Assembly (NCBI RefSeq): GCF_002813775.1
Contig: NZ_CP020370.1
Coordinates: 1,083,501 to 1,147,500 of the forward strand
Source: Candidatus Thiodictyon syntrophicum
Lineage (GTDB): Bacteria; Pseudomonadota; Gammaproteobacteria; Chromatiales; Chromatiaceae
Direction: 5' to 3'
DNA length: 64,000 bases
The position numbers were made by a program, and so were the translations under genes. Below, in pieces: positions 56,223 through 64,000 of the stretch (position 1 is the stretch's first letter; every line of letters begins with the position of its first letter). Under the pieces are notes generated by a model, which saw only the letters and a list, made by a program, of their open reading frames with translations, ran no database searches and was not told the origin of the DNA.

Positions 56223-56975
56223 ATGGCCGATCATATGACTTACAGCATCGAGATTTTTCTGGCCGCCCATCAGGCCATGACCACGGGGGTGGACATGATC
56301 CCGCGCAGCGCCAACGACAAGGAGTATTTCGCGCAAGACTGGTTCGCCGCCCGCGTCGCCGCGCTCGGGTTGCCGCTGCACCCGCAGGGCCGCGTCGGCG
56401 ATCCGGACCTCTGGGTCGGTGACGACACCCAGGCACCCGTCGAGGGCTACGAGATCAAGTCGATGGCCTTGAGGAATGGCCGACCCGCCCGCAAGGACTA
56501 CGACTCCAGGAGCATCAACCCGGCGGAGCCCAAGGACGACCGGGACTGTTTCCTGGTCTTCCTCCTCTATACCGGCAGCGGCGGAAAACCGCGGCCGATC
56601 CATTCACTCTGCATCGCCCACCGGGACCTGATCAATACCGATCAGGGGGGCGCCGCCTCCCATATCGAAGAAAAAATCGAGGGCTTCGGCTCTTACGGGG
56701 ACGGCGCCATTCGCAGCCGCAAGCAGCACCGTTTCCCTTCCCCCTTCACCCTGGACCCGACCGGCCTCGGGCGCTGCCGCCTCATTCTGCCGGCCGAATG
56801 GGCGCCGGCCGACGCCCGCCTGGTCCAGGTGGGAACCCTGGAGCGCAGCATCGCCTACACCAGGCTCGACGCCTACTCCATCGACCTGGGCGGCAATACC
56901 CGGCCGACGCCGCACGCCGCCCCCCGGCTCGATGCGGGCCAGGTGCGCCGGTTTCAGGTATTTGAACAGCCCTGA
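56223..56975 (+). CDS. Putative PD-(D/E)XK nuclease-like protein
   Basis: 250 residues from ATG 56223 (alternative ATG 56235). Near residues 50-75 lies GDPDLWVGDD followed by VEGYEIKSMALRNGR, a possible D...ExK nuclease signature as in restriction endonucleases. The rest (ETHL-like tail absent) matches no named family that I recognise. No methyltransferase is adjacent. The 270 bases upstream (55952-56222) contain GC-rich open frames without recognisable content, possibly a decayed gene. Confidence 0.55.
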   Translation: MADHMTYSIEIFLAAHQAMTTGVDMIPRSANDKEYFAQDWFAARVAALGLPLHPQGRVGDPDLWVGDDTQAPVEGYEIKSMALRNGRPARKDYDSRSINPAEPKDDRDCFLVFLLYTGSGGKPRPIHSLCIAHRDLINTDQGGAASHIEEKIEGFGSYGDGAIRSRKQHRFPSPFTLDPTGLGRCRLILPAEWAPADARLVQVGTLERSIAYTRLDAYSIDLGGNTRPTPHAAPRLDAGQVRRFQVFEQP

Positions 56976-57080
56976 GGAACGGTTCACTAACAAGTAAAAT
57001 AAGCTCCTTAGGGAATGCTCGTCGCGTCGTTGTCGTCGTTGTTGTCGTGATCGAGGTTATCGTAGCGCCCCGGATTCGCG

Positions 57081-57220
57081 TCTCGTTCCCACGCTCCTGC
57101 GTGGGAATGCCGGGCGGGCGCTCCGCGTCCGGTCTTGGCACTGAACGCGGAGCGCCCGCCCTTGCTCCCACGCAGGAGCGCGGGAGCCAGCGTGGCCTAA
57201 CTCAACGGCATTGGGCTGGA
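57081..57220. repeat. Intergenic repeat family 'TCTCGTTCCC', copy 2
   Basis: Same order of blocks as 34341-34480: TCTCGTTCCCACGCTCC, inverted GGGCGCTCCGCGTCC / GAACGCGGAGCGCCC, tail TAACTCAACGGCATTGGGCT. Ends at the stop of the pRiA4b-type gene. Confidence 0.8.
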
Positions 57221-57224
57221 GCCC

Positions 57225-57788
57225 TCACCGGCAATATTCAAGCAGCAGCGCATTGACCTCGTCGACCTCGAACGCCTGGGGGTCGAATTCGCCCCCGATC
57301 CATTCCTTGTACTCTTCGTGCTCCGGGTGTGTCGGATCGCCCAGTGCCGCAATGAATCCATAGTAACCGGGAATGCCCCCGACGTCTTCCGGCGGACAGG
57401 CGCCCTTGCCCTTGATGCAGCACGGCAGGGTTGCGGCCGGGTCGCCGGGCAGGATCTTCTCCAGCGATATTTTATGCTCCCAACTATCGCCGAAATCGTA
57501 TTCGTAGATGATCGACTCTTTCTCGTTCCTGAGAAGCTGGTTAAGCTTATAGCGTCGCTCATCCAGGATTTCCATGAAATCAGAATGAGGGTCCGGCGTG
57601 CCATAGTAAACCCGGCCGACACGGAACTGATGTAAATGGGAGTCGGTCCACCCCATGACGATCTGGATGACCTGATGGAACTTCGGCAGCGGCACCGCGC
57701 CGTCGATGAGCACGCGGCGCCAGATCGGCGGCTTTGCGCCATCAAGGCCGATCTTGATCTGATAGATTGCTTGAGCGCTTTTTGCCAT
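57225..57788 (-). CDS. Plasmid pRiA4b ORF-3 family protein
   Basis: 187 residues from ATG 57788 (MAKSAQAIYQIKIGLDGAKP). Family signature PPIWRRVLIDGAVPLPKFHQ, MGWTDSHLHQFRV, YEYDFGDSWEHKI, and the late PPEDVGGIPGYYGFIAALGD. Function unknown; common on plasmids and in mobile islands. Precedes hsdR on the same strand by 38 bases (downstream of it). Confidence 0.9.
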   Translation of the reverse strand: MAKSAQAIYQIKIGLDGAKPPIWRRVLIDGAVPLPKFHQVIQIVMGWTDSHLHQFRVGRVYYGTPDPHSDFMEILDERRYKLNQLLRNEKESIIYEYDFGDSWEHKISLEKILPGDPAATLPCCIKGKGACPPEDVGGIPGYYGFIAALGDPTHPEHEEYKEWIGGEFDPQAFEVDEVNALLLEYCR

Positions 57789-57826
57789 GTTTCTTGCTCC
57801 CGATGATGACTGAGTTGCGACCAATG

Positions 57827-60826
57827 TCAAACCGTTCTCTGGCTGCCGGGTTGGTAAGTCGCCGCGAACACGCTTTCCGACAGCCAGTCCCGGAATTGAT
57901 CATCGTCCTGAAACCTCTTGAACAGATCCTGGTGGTCGGTGAACATCCCCAGGATCACCTGACGCAGGGCGGAATCGTGTTCGATCCGGGCCTTATCCCG
58001 GTTCGCGTGATGCATGGCGTTGCGGTAAGCGCTATTGCCTGCAACGTAGGCGGGTATTTCTTCCGCAATCACCTTTGCGATCCGGTCGCGGTCCACCCAG
58101 GCGATGTTACCCCAGCGCTCGTTGAACTCGCGCAGGATCCTGCTCAGCCGCTCTAATTCAGGCTCCGGCTTGCGGCCGCCGCCCCGCTCGTTATAGGGGT
58201 CCAGGGTCCCGTCGATGTCTTCAAGCCGCAGCGATAAGGTGGCCTGCTTTTCGGAGCGATAACTGTCCATGTCCACCGCCGCCAGGATCTCTGTCCCTTG
58301 GTCGTCATCACGCGGAGCCGGCAGCCGCGGCACCAGCAGGTGCAGGAAGATGGAGAGCTTCTCCCAAGAGGCGCGACTGAAGGGCAGGATGGCCGAGAGG
58401 AAGCCGTAGGTCCGCAGAAACGCCTTGGCCTTGCCCTTGAAGTCGATTTGGGCATCGGCGTCCAGGTCCACTTGGTAGCGCGCGCGACAGCGATCCAGGA
58501 TGGGGTCCAGCCGGTCGCGCCGGGCATTCGCCAGATAGCGTGTCACCAGTTCATCGATCTCATCCTGGGTGTAGACCTGATGGCGGTCCAGGTCCGCCTG
58601 GAGGTCGTGCAGCCGATTCGGGTCCGTGCCCCCACTCAGGATGGTGGTGCGGTAATAGGGCTGGAAGGCGGCCTGGATGGTATCGGCGTCGTTGTAGAAG
58701 TCCAGGACACCGGTGTTGAGCTTGCCCGGGCAGGCGCGATTGAGGCGCGAGAGTGTCTGCACCGCCTTGATACCCGCCAGTTCCTTGTCGACATACATGG
58801 TGTGCAGCAGCGGCTCATCGTAGCCGGTCTGGAACTTCTCGGCGACGATCAGAAACCGATAGGGATGCTCCCGTACCTTGAAGCGTATCTGGTTGGACGG
58901 AAAACCGTTGATACCTGACTCCGTGACCTTTTTTTCCTGGTATTGGGGCTCCCCGGAAAAGGCCAGGATCGCCTTATAGGGGCTCCTGCGGTCGATCAGA
59001 TAGGCGCTCACGGCATAGTAATAGTCGATGGCCCGGGCGATCCCGGCCGTGACGATCATGGCCCGCGCCTTCCCGCCGAGTTTGCGTCGCGCAATGACCT
59101 GATCGAGGAAGTGATCGACCATGATCTCCGCCTTGATGCGGATGGCGTGGTCATGGCCTTCCACATAGCGCCGGAGCTTCTTCAGTGCCTCCTTCTTGTC
59201 GAAGAGCGGGTCTTCCTCCAGGGTGGCGGCCAGCCGGTAGAAGCTCGGCACCGGGGTATAGTTCGCCAGCACGTCCATGATAAAGCGCTCCTCAATGGCC
59301 TGCTTCATCGTGTAGCTGTGGAAGGGCTCGAAGCATTCCTTGCCGTCCCTCATCACGCGCTTACCGAAGACCTGGGCGGTCTTGGGTTTGGGCGTGGCGG
59401 TGAATGCGAAATAGCTCGCATTCGCCAGCATCTTGCCCGACTCCATCAGGCGGTTGATGGCGTCCTCCATGGTCTCGCCCGCGACCTCCTCCCCGTCGGG
59501 GGACAGCGCCATGTTCATCTGTGTCGCCGCCCGCCCACCCTGACTGGAATGGGCCTCGTCGATCAGGATGGCGAAGCGTCGGCCGCGGTGTTCGGCGCCG
59601 AGCTCGGCCACGATGACCGGAAACTTCTGCACCGTGCTGACGATGATCCGCTTGCCGCTCGCGATGAAGCGCCGCAGGTCCCCGCCGTGCCGCGCGTGTC
59701 CGAGGATCGACGACACCTGAGTGAATTGCCGGAGCGTATCCCGGATCTGCCGGTCCAAGAGGGTCCGGTCCGTCACCACCACCACCGAATCGAACAGCGG
59801 CGCGCCCTCGACCTCCAACTCGCTGAGCTGGTGGGCCGCCCAGGCGATGGAGTTGGACTTGCCGCTGCCGCGCGAGTGCTGGACCAGATAGCGATGCCCC
59901 ACCCCCCGGGTGCGCACATCCGCGAGCAGTGCGCGGACCACGGTAAGCTGTTGATAGCGTGGGAATATCTGCTTGCGGTGCCACTTGCCCGTCCGTTCGT
60001 CCTCCTCCTCCACGATCTGGGCATAGTGTTCCAGGATGTCGGTCAGGCTGGCCCGGGTCAGCACGTTCCGCCACAGATAGTCGGTCTTGATCCCCAGGGG
60101 ATTGGGCGGGTTGCCCGCACCGTCCTGCCAACCCTTGTTGAAGGGCAGGAACCAGGAGTCCTTGCCCTTCAGTTCGGTGCAGAATTGCACGTCTTGGTCG
60201 TCCACCGCCAGGTGCACCAGGCAGCGGCCGAACTGGAACAGCCGCTCCGCCGGGTCCCGCCGGGTCTGGTATTGCTCGACCGCGTCCGCCGTGTTCTGTT
60301 TGGTGAGGCTGTTCTTCAACTCGAAGGTCACCAACGGCAGGCCGTTGATGAAGAGCACCAGATCCAGGGCCAGACGGATGGCATTGGTGCTGTAGCGCAG
60401 TTGCCGGGTGACGGTGAAGCGGTTGGCCGCGAACCGGGCGACCGCCTGCGTGTTGTCCGGCGATGGCGTCACGAAGTAAAGCTCCACCTTCTGGGATTTG
60501 TGATGGATGCCCCGGCGCAGGATATCCACGACGCCACGCTTGGCGATCTCCCCGGTGAGCCACGCAAGAAATTGGACCCGCTCCGGACCCGGGGCGGCGA
60601 TACCCAGTTGCGCGAGCACCTTGGGTTGGGTCTCGGACAGGAAGGCCAGCAGTTGCCTGAGGTCGAGTGCGTGCTCGCGGTCGAAGTCAGCGGCATCGCC
60701 CAGCAGGTAGCCGCCTCCGCCGTAGGTGCCGCGGACATCCTGGGCGTCCCGGGAACTGGGTTGCTGCCCGGTCAGGAACTCGACGATGAGCGACTCGAGA
60801 CCTCGTTCAGTGGTGTCCGTCGCCAT
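57827..60826 (-). CDS. hsdR: Type I restriction enzyme R subunit (second system)
   Basis: 999 residues, full length, from ATG 60826. The nuclease motif is LVLFINGLPLVTFELKNS (near 180). Walker A QHSRGSGKSNSIAWA (near 325), DEAH-type ILIDEAHSSQGGRA, FAFTATPKPKT, and a C-terminal helical domain for binding HsdM/S. It is distinct from the first HsdR in sequence and belongs with the partial hsdS at the right edge; hsdM must lie outside the window. A TA-like module and repeats separate R from S. Confidence 0.96.
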   Translation of the reverse strand: MATDTTERGLESLIVEFLTGQQPSSRDAQDVRGTYGGGGYLLGDAADFDREHALDLRQLLAFLSETQPKVLAQLGIAAPGPERVQFLAWLTGEIAKRGVVDILRRGIHHKSQKVELYFVTPSPDNTQAVARFAANRFTVTRQLRYSTNAIRLALDLVLFINGLPLVTFELKNSLTKQNTADAVEQYQTRRDPAERLFQFGRCLVHLAVDDQDVQFCTELKGKDSWFLPFNKGWQDGAGNPPNPLGIKTDYLWRNVLTRASLTDILEHYAQIVEEEDERTGKWHRKQIFPRYQQLTVVRALLADVRTRGVGHRYLVQHSRGSGKSNSIAWAAHQLSELEVEGAPLFDSVVVVTDRTLLDRQIRDTLRQFTQVSSILGHARHGGDLRRFIASGKRIIVSTVQKFPVIVAELGAEHRGRRFAILIDEAHSSQGGRAATQMNMALSPDGEEVAGETMEDAINRLMESGKMLANASYFAFTATPKPKTAQVFGKRVMRDGKECFEPFHSYTMKQAIEERFIMDVLANYTPVPSFYRLAATLEEDPLFDKKEALKKLRRYVEGHDHAIRIKAEIMVDHFLDQVIARRKLGGKARAMIVTAGIARAIDYYYAVSAYLIDRRSPYKAILAFSGEPQYQEKKVTESGINGFPSNQIRFKVREHPYRFLIVAEKFQTGYDEPLLHTMYVDKELAGIKAVQTLSRLNRACPGKLNTGVLDFYNDADTIQAAFQPYYRTTILSGGTDPNRLHDLQADLDRHQVYTQDEIDELVTRYLANARRDRLDPILDRCRARYQVDLDADAQIDFKGKAKAFLRTYGFLSAILPFSRASWEKLSIFLHLLVPRLPAPRDDDQGTEILAAVDMDSYRSEKQATLSLRLEDIDGTLDPYNERGGGRKPEPELERLSRILREFNERWGNIAWVDRDRIAKVIAEEIPAYVAGNSAYRNAMHHANRDKARIEHDSALRQVILGMFTDHQDLFKRFQDDDQFRDWLSESVFAATYQPGSQRTV

Positions 60827-61161
60827 GGTGCCCCCTCCGGTCTACCCGTGATTATGTACACATCAAATGCCGATCGGCCTGGCGTTCAGGCATAACAGCT
60901 TATGTCAGTTGATTTTTTCCCCGACGGAAAATCAGTTTTCGGCGGCCCGGGAGCGTTGCGTCAAATACCCGTCAAATGTGGATGCGCTGCCCCTGCCGCG
61001 TCGAAACGGGGCGCCAGCCACTGATAATACTCGGTTGCTCGTTCCCAAACTCTGAGGCTGGTCAAGTAGTCCCGGATCTGAAAACCCTGGGTTGGACCGA
61101 CTGGCTGACAGCACACAAGCGTGTCTACAATAGGGTACCTAAATTTACCCCGGAGTAGGCC
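60827..61161. other. Intergenic region upstream of second hsdR and TA module
   Basis: About 335 bases between two divergent genes. No gene supported. AT-rich stretches around 60850-60915 and 61125-61150 (TACAATAGGGTACCTAAATT) are plausible promoter areas; no firm box assignment. Confidence 0.4.
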
Positions 61162-61425
61162 ATGGACTTTGTAACCGTACGCGAGTTGCGGTCCGCGTCC
61201 GCCAAGGTGTGGGAACGGCTCGAGGCGGGCCAGGACCTGATCGTGACCCGTAACGGCCGGCCCTTTGCCCTCTTGGTGCATACGGCACCCGCGGAAATCG
61301 ACGCAAAGCTCGCGGCTTTGCGGCCAGTCGGTCAGGCTGATGGGGCACGCTGCCGCGGCAGTTTTTCGCTGGCACTGCTGGCCCCGGACCTGGAGTGTGA
61401 CGATGCGCTGTTCGCTCGCGACTGA
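61162..61425 (+). CDS. Phd/YefM-type antitoxin
   Basis: 87 residues (MDFVTVRELRSASAKVWERL). The Phd N-terminal fold continues EAGQDLIVTRNGRPFALLVH. The C-terminal toxin-binding tail is present. First of three tightly packed genes; two bases separate it from the PIN gene. Confidence 0.85.
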   Translation: MDFVTVRELRSASAKVWERLEAGQDLIVTRNGRPFALLVHTAPAEIDAKLAALRPVGQADGARCRGSFSLALLAPDLECDDALFARD

Positions 61426-61427
61426 CC

Positions 61428-61850
61428 ATGCGGATCGTTCTGGACACCTCGGTCTTGGTCGCTGCGGCGCGCTCGCGGCAGGGTGCGAGCTATGCCCTCG
61501 TGTCGTCCATTCCCAGTCCGCGTTTCGAGATTTGCCTGTCGGTGAGCCTTTACCTGGAATGGCAAGCCGTGCTGACGCGACCGCAACACCTGCCTCCCGG
61601 AATGACATCAGGTGACGCCATGGGACTGCTCCGTTATCTGGCCGCTCAAGCCCACCTGCAGGACATTCATTTCCTCTGGCGGCCCTGTTTGCGTGACCCG
61701 GACGACGACATGGTTCTCGAACTCGCCGTCGCGGCCCGTTGTCCCTATATTGTCACCCATAACATCGCTGACTTTCGCAACGCTGCCAACTTCGGGGTTG
61801 CGCCAATCAGGCCCGGCGATTTCCTCCACCTGCTAAGGAGCGCATCATGA
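61428..61850 (+). CDS. PIN-domain toxin
   Basis: 140 residues of the 'putative toxin, PIN family' group. It starts MRIVLDTSVLVAAARSRQGA with the first acidic residue (D6), then YLEWQAVL, DPDDDMVLELAVAA and VTHNIADFRN, completing the acidic RNase site. Predicted RNA-cleaving toxin neutralised by a flanking antitoxin. Overlaps the following gene by 4 bases (ATGA). Confidence 0.88.
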   Translation: MRIVLDTSVLVAAARSRQGASYALVSSIPSPRFEICLSVSLYLEWQAVLTRPQHLPPGMTSGDAMGLLRYLAAQAHLQDIHFLWRPCLRDPDDDMVLELAVAARCPYIVTHNIADFRNAANFGVAPIRPGDFLHLLRSAS

Positions 61851-62122
61851 CCTCCCTCACGATCAGCATCCCTGACTCCTTGCACAAGAGCATACAAGCA
61901 ATGGCCCTCAAGGAGGGGATTTCAGTCAATCAATTCATTGCCAGCGCGGCCGGTGAGAAAATGGCATCGCTGTTGACGCTCGATTATCTGCGTCAAGAGG
62001 CGGCAGTCGGCCGGCGCGATGACTTCGAGCGTTTTCTTGCGGCGGTTCCGGACCGAGCAGCGGACCCTGGTGATGAACTCGGAACGGCATTGCCCAAGAG
62101 TGTTGGGGCCACGCCCGACTAG
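61847..62122 (+). CDS. RHH / HicB-like antitoxin
   Basis: 91 residues. N-terminal ribbon-helix-helix pattern SLTISIPDSLHKSIQAMALK and EGISVNQFIASAAGEKMA. Coupled to the PIN gene by ATGA overlap. As the second potential antitoxin in the module it could be the partner of the PIN toxin or a transcriptional repressor. Its TAG stop overlaps the start of a miniature element, so the C-terminal end may be recent. Confidence 0.85.
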   Translation: MTSLTISIPDSLHKSIQAMALKEGISVNQFIASAAGEKMASLLTLDYLRQEAAVGRRDDFERFLAAVPDRAADPGDELGTALPKSVGATPD

Positions 62123-62243
62123 GCCCTGATCATCGTTTCGGCCGCCCCGGGCCGGAGTCCAAGGCTTCAGCCTTGGATGTATAGAACCAAGGCTGAAGCC
62201 TTGGACTCCAGAAGGTGGCCGCGCCGGAACGATGATCAAAGCC
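62122..62243. mobile_element. Miniature inverted-repeat element, copy 2 (122 bp)
   Basis: Ends GGCCCTGATCATCGTTTC and complement of GGCTTTGATCATCGTTCC. Interior CCAAGGCTTCAGCCTTGG / CCAAGGCTGAAGCCTTGG. Its left half is the reverse complement of the right half of the 44968 copy, including CCGCCCCGGGCCGG. Flanks CCCGACTA and TCCGAGTA agree at 6 of 8 positions, a possible worn 8-base duplication. Confidence 0.75.
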
Positions 62244-62314
62244 TCCGAGTAGCCGCTCCGCCGGTATGAAGGGCGGTTTCACGGTCTGCTCCCGGACGAT
62301 GGGTCTTGCGTCCC

Positions 62315-62506
62315 GACCCCAACGGGGTCACACATACCAGCCCAGGGCCGCGCCCTGGGTATAGGCGTAACGGCGGCTAGCCCTGAAAGGGCGTGACATC
62401 AGGACATCCGCCGTTATGTCACGCCCTTTCAGGGCTAGGCCGATTAAAAAGCGCGGTCCCAGGGTGTTGCGCATTAAGCTGGTATGTCACGCCCCTTCGG
62501 GGCTTG
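62315..62506. repeat. Multi-hairpin intergenic repeat, copy 5 (full length)
   Basis: GACCCCAACGGGGTC, CAGCCCAGGGCCGCGCCCTG, GCCCTGAAAGGGCGTGACAT, then ATGTCACGCCCTTTCAGGGC, a degenerate CCCAGGGTGTTGC block and CGCCCCTTCGGGGC. Same mirror order as the copy at 32494. Confidence 0.85.
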
Positions 62507-62583
62507 GGCGGGTCACACCAAGAAAGCTTGGCACCTTCGCGTGACAACTGCGCTTTCTAGGCTAATCGTGCAAGAAAAACTCA

Positions 62584-62721
62584 TTTCACGCAAAGACGCA
62601 AAGACGCAAAGATATCCAATGCTATATGTCTGACGAACGGCCTACCTGCCGGGTTGCGGGATCATCGCTTTCAACGTTCTTTCTTCTTTGCGTTCTTTGC
62701 GTTCTTGGCGTCTTTGCGTGA
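62584..62721. repeat. Inverted repeat built from CGCAAAGA words
   Basis: Left arm TTTCACGCAAAGACGCAAAG... (62584-62613), right arm TTCTTTGCGTTCTTTGCG...CTTTGCGTGA (62683-62721). Lies just past the stop of hsdS. Confidence 0.8.
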
Positions 62722-62739
62722 CCAATAGCCGGATTCAGG

Positions 62740-64000
62740 TCAATCCTGGCCGTCATCGTCCAGGGACTCGGCGGCCTCCAGCAGATCGGCGTCGTCGGCA
62801 TCGTCCAGCCCCGCCTCCGGGTCCTCGGCATCCGCGTCCGGCAGGGGCGGGAGCGAGACGCCGCGCACGTCGAGTTGACCGGTGACCACGTCCGCGACCA
62901 GGCGGGTGCGGTATTCGCGCAGGAGGGAGATTTCCCTGTCGGCACGGGCCTTTGCTTCGTCGAGTGGCGCAACTGCATCGGTAATGGCGGAAACGATCGC
63001 CAACTGTTCGTCACGCGGGGGAAGGGCAAGGACATAGTTCTTGATGGTCGAGACGTTCACATGAGGCGCCGTGGCACCGATCATGTCCGCTGCCGCTTGA
63101 GAATAGACCTCCGGACAGTTGAGTAGCCACATGACATAGCCGCTCGAATGCTCCGGTACGATGCGAAAGACCATCATTCGTTGCGATATACAAAGCTCCA
63201 CGTCTTCGGGAACCAGCGCGGCAATACCGTAGCGTTCACCTTCGCGACTATACAGGATATCGCCGGCTCTCGGCACCAGCCGGGCTGTCCAAAGTCGATA
63301 TTGGGCTTCCGAGATGCGCCGCGCTGATGCCATTCTTACGCGCCCCGGCTCGATATCCGCCGTGCGAATCGCGGCATAGGGCGCGCCGTCCACATACACA
63401 GGGGTTGCATGAAGGCAGTCAACGATATCCGAAGCCACGAACTTGAGCCGCGATAACTGCCAATGCCTTGGCACCTCCCCAAGCCAATGGAATCCCGATG
63501 GCTTGAGACGGACGCCTGGGTCGAGACCGCGGGTCACGGTGCGGTGGATGATGGCCTGTTTCTGCTCTTCCATCAGCCCAATAAGCCGCCGCTTGCTGCG
63601 AATAGCACGATTGATCCTGCGGTCGAAATCAGTTAGGAACGCGCCGATTTGCCGCTGCTCGGCGACCGGCGGGATAAGCGCCGGTATACGCTTCATTCCT
63701 GAAATGGAAAGATCCCATTGACCTATTCTAACGCCATCTGAAGCGCGCCCAAAGAAAGACACATAGGGCCTACTTCGCAGTAGCCGACTGGAAAAATCTC
63801 GCTCCTGTATGTCGAGTGTAAAAACAAAATACGCGGGACTAACGATACCGTGCCATTGGGAAATTCCCATCGACCCCTGCCACGCTTTCATCTTGTTTAT
63901 TACCAGATCACCGGGTTGGACAACTTTGTAACTGGAAAGGTCTTCGGGAATGAAGTTGTGGTTTTCATGCTCGCGCAATTGTGAGCGAAGCACGACGCCT
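62740..64000 (-). CDS. hsdS: Type I restriction specificity subunit HsdS, partial (N-terminus off the right edge)
   Basis: The frame is open from 64000 to the stop at 62740, about 420 residues. It holds the end of the first TRD (SYKVVQPGDLVINKMKAWQG), the first conserved helix (PPVAEQRQIGAFLTDFDRRI), a second TRD (YAAIRTADIEPGRVRMASAR) and the second helix (LPPRDEQLAIVSAITDAVAP). The tail is acidic (ADAEDPEAGLDDADDADLLE). Intact as far as visible. Pairs with the hsdR at 57827. Confidence 0.93.
   Translation of the reverse strand, partial: GVVLRSQLREHENHNFIPEDLSSYKVVQPGDLVINKMKAWQGSMGISQWHGIVSPAYFVFTLDIQERDFSSRLLRSRPYVSFFGRASDGVRIGQWDLSISGMKRIPALIPPVAEQRQIGAFLTDFDRRINRAIRSKRRLIGLMEEQKQAIIHRTVTRGLDPGVRLKPSGFHWLGEVPRHWQLSRLKFVASDIVDCLHATPVYVDGAPYAAIRTADIEPGRVRMASARRISEAQYRLWTARLVPRAGDILYSREGERYGIAALVPEDVELCISQRMMVFRIVPEHSSGYVMWLLNCPEVYSQAAADMIGATAPHVNVSTIKNYVLALPPRDEQLAIVSAITDAVAPLDEAKARADREISLLREYRTRLVADVVTGQLDVRGVSLPPLPDADAEDPEAGLDDADDADLLEAAESLDDDGQD

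Noticed and set aside
58943-60895. 650-codon plus-strand frame opposite the second hsdR
   Set aside because: Shadow; biased composition and no domain.
62315-62721. Possible CRISPR array near the second restriction locus
   Set aside because: Hairpin modules and tandem words, no repeat-spacer periodicity.

Overview
The window looks like chromosomal DNA of a GC-rich gammaproteobacterium, most plausibly a purple sulfur bacterium of the Chromatiaceae (Thiodictyon/Thiocystis/Lamprocystis type). This is inferred from the protein types, from a Calvin/glycolysis cluster (tkt, gap, pgk, pyk, fba), from the SAH-riboswitch-controlled ahcY and from the very high load of intergenic palindromic repeats. 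No 16S gene is present, so the genus is a guess.

Layout. 1-8608 (minus): a type I restriction-modification locus in the order hsdM, DUF1016 nuclease, frameshifted hsdS, rhuM, hsdR (hsdR runs off the left edge). 8846-14050: tRNA-Arg(CCG) with a perfect palindromic terminator, Rep helicase, a Uma2-type nuclease, a DUF2782 exported protein and a PilZ protein. 14202-23633: polA, an exported seven-repeat propeller-like protein, and the activated methyl cycle (metK, SAH riboswitch, ahcY, metF). 24181-32451: a thioredoxin-like protein and the carbon cluster tkt-gap-pgk-pyk-fba with a strong terminator. 32786-45091: a toxin-antitoxin and mobile-element island. It holds an MNT/HEPN pair, a Phd/VapC remnant, a HigBA-type operon split by an IS1380-type element that is itself split by a low-GC IS, a second intact IS1380-type copy, a DUF6516/HTH pair, a DUF6399 transposon with 23-bp inverted repeats and an 8-bp target duplication, decayed mobilisation genes, and a miniature element carrying the same termini. 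45742-53388: phosphoesterase, a MetH cut off after its homocysteine domain, a hemerythrin/DUF2249/heme-copper-like/ABC-ATPase operon, orn and rsgA. 53704-55431: a complete DDE insertion sequence. 55478-64000: EVE protein, a possible PD-(D/E)XK protein, a pRiA4b ORF-3 protein, and a second type I restriction system (hsdR and a partial hsdS) with a three-gene Phd/PIN/RHH module and a second miniature element between its subunits.

How parts fit together. MetK, AhcY and MetF are steps of one methyl cycle, and the riboswitch lets S-adenosylhomocysteine induce its own hydrolase. The tkt-fba run supplies sugar-phosphate interconversion for CO2 fixation and glycolysis. The hemerythrin operon resembles oxygen/NO-response modules. 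Both ends of the window are restriction loci mixed with toxin-antitoxin genes, i.e. defence-island character.

The most interesting observations are: (a) a candidate miniature-element family that shares terminal inverted repeats with the resident DUF6399 transposon; (b) an hsdS broken at a homopolymer tract that could be phase-variable; (c) the three-gene TA-like module inside the second restriction locus; (d) the hemerythrin/DUF2249/HCO-like/ABC operon lacking a permease; (e) the seven-repeat paired-cysteine exported protein. None can be proven from sequence alone.
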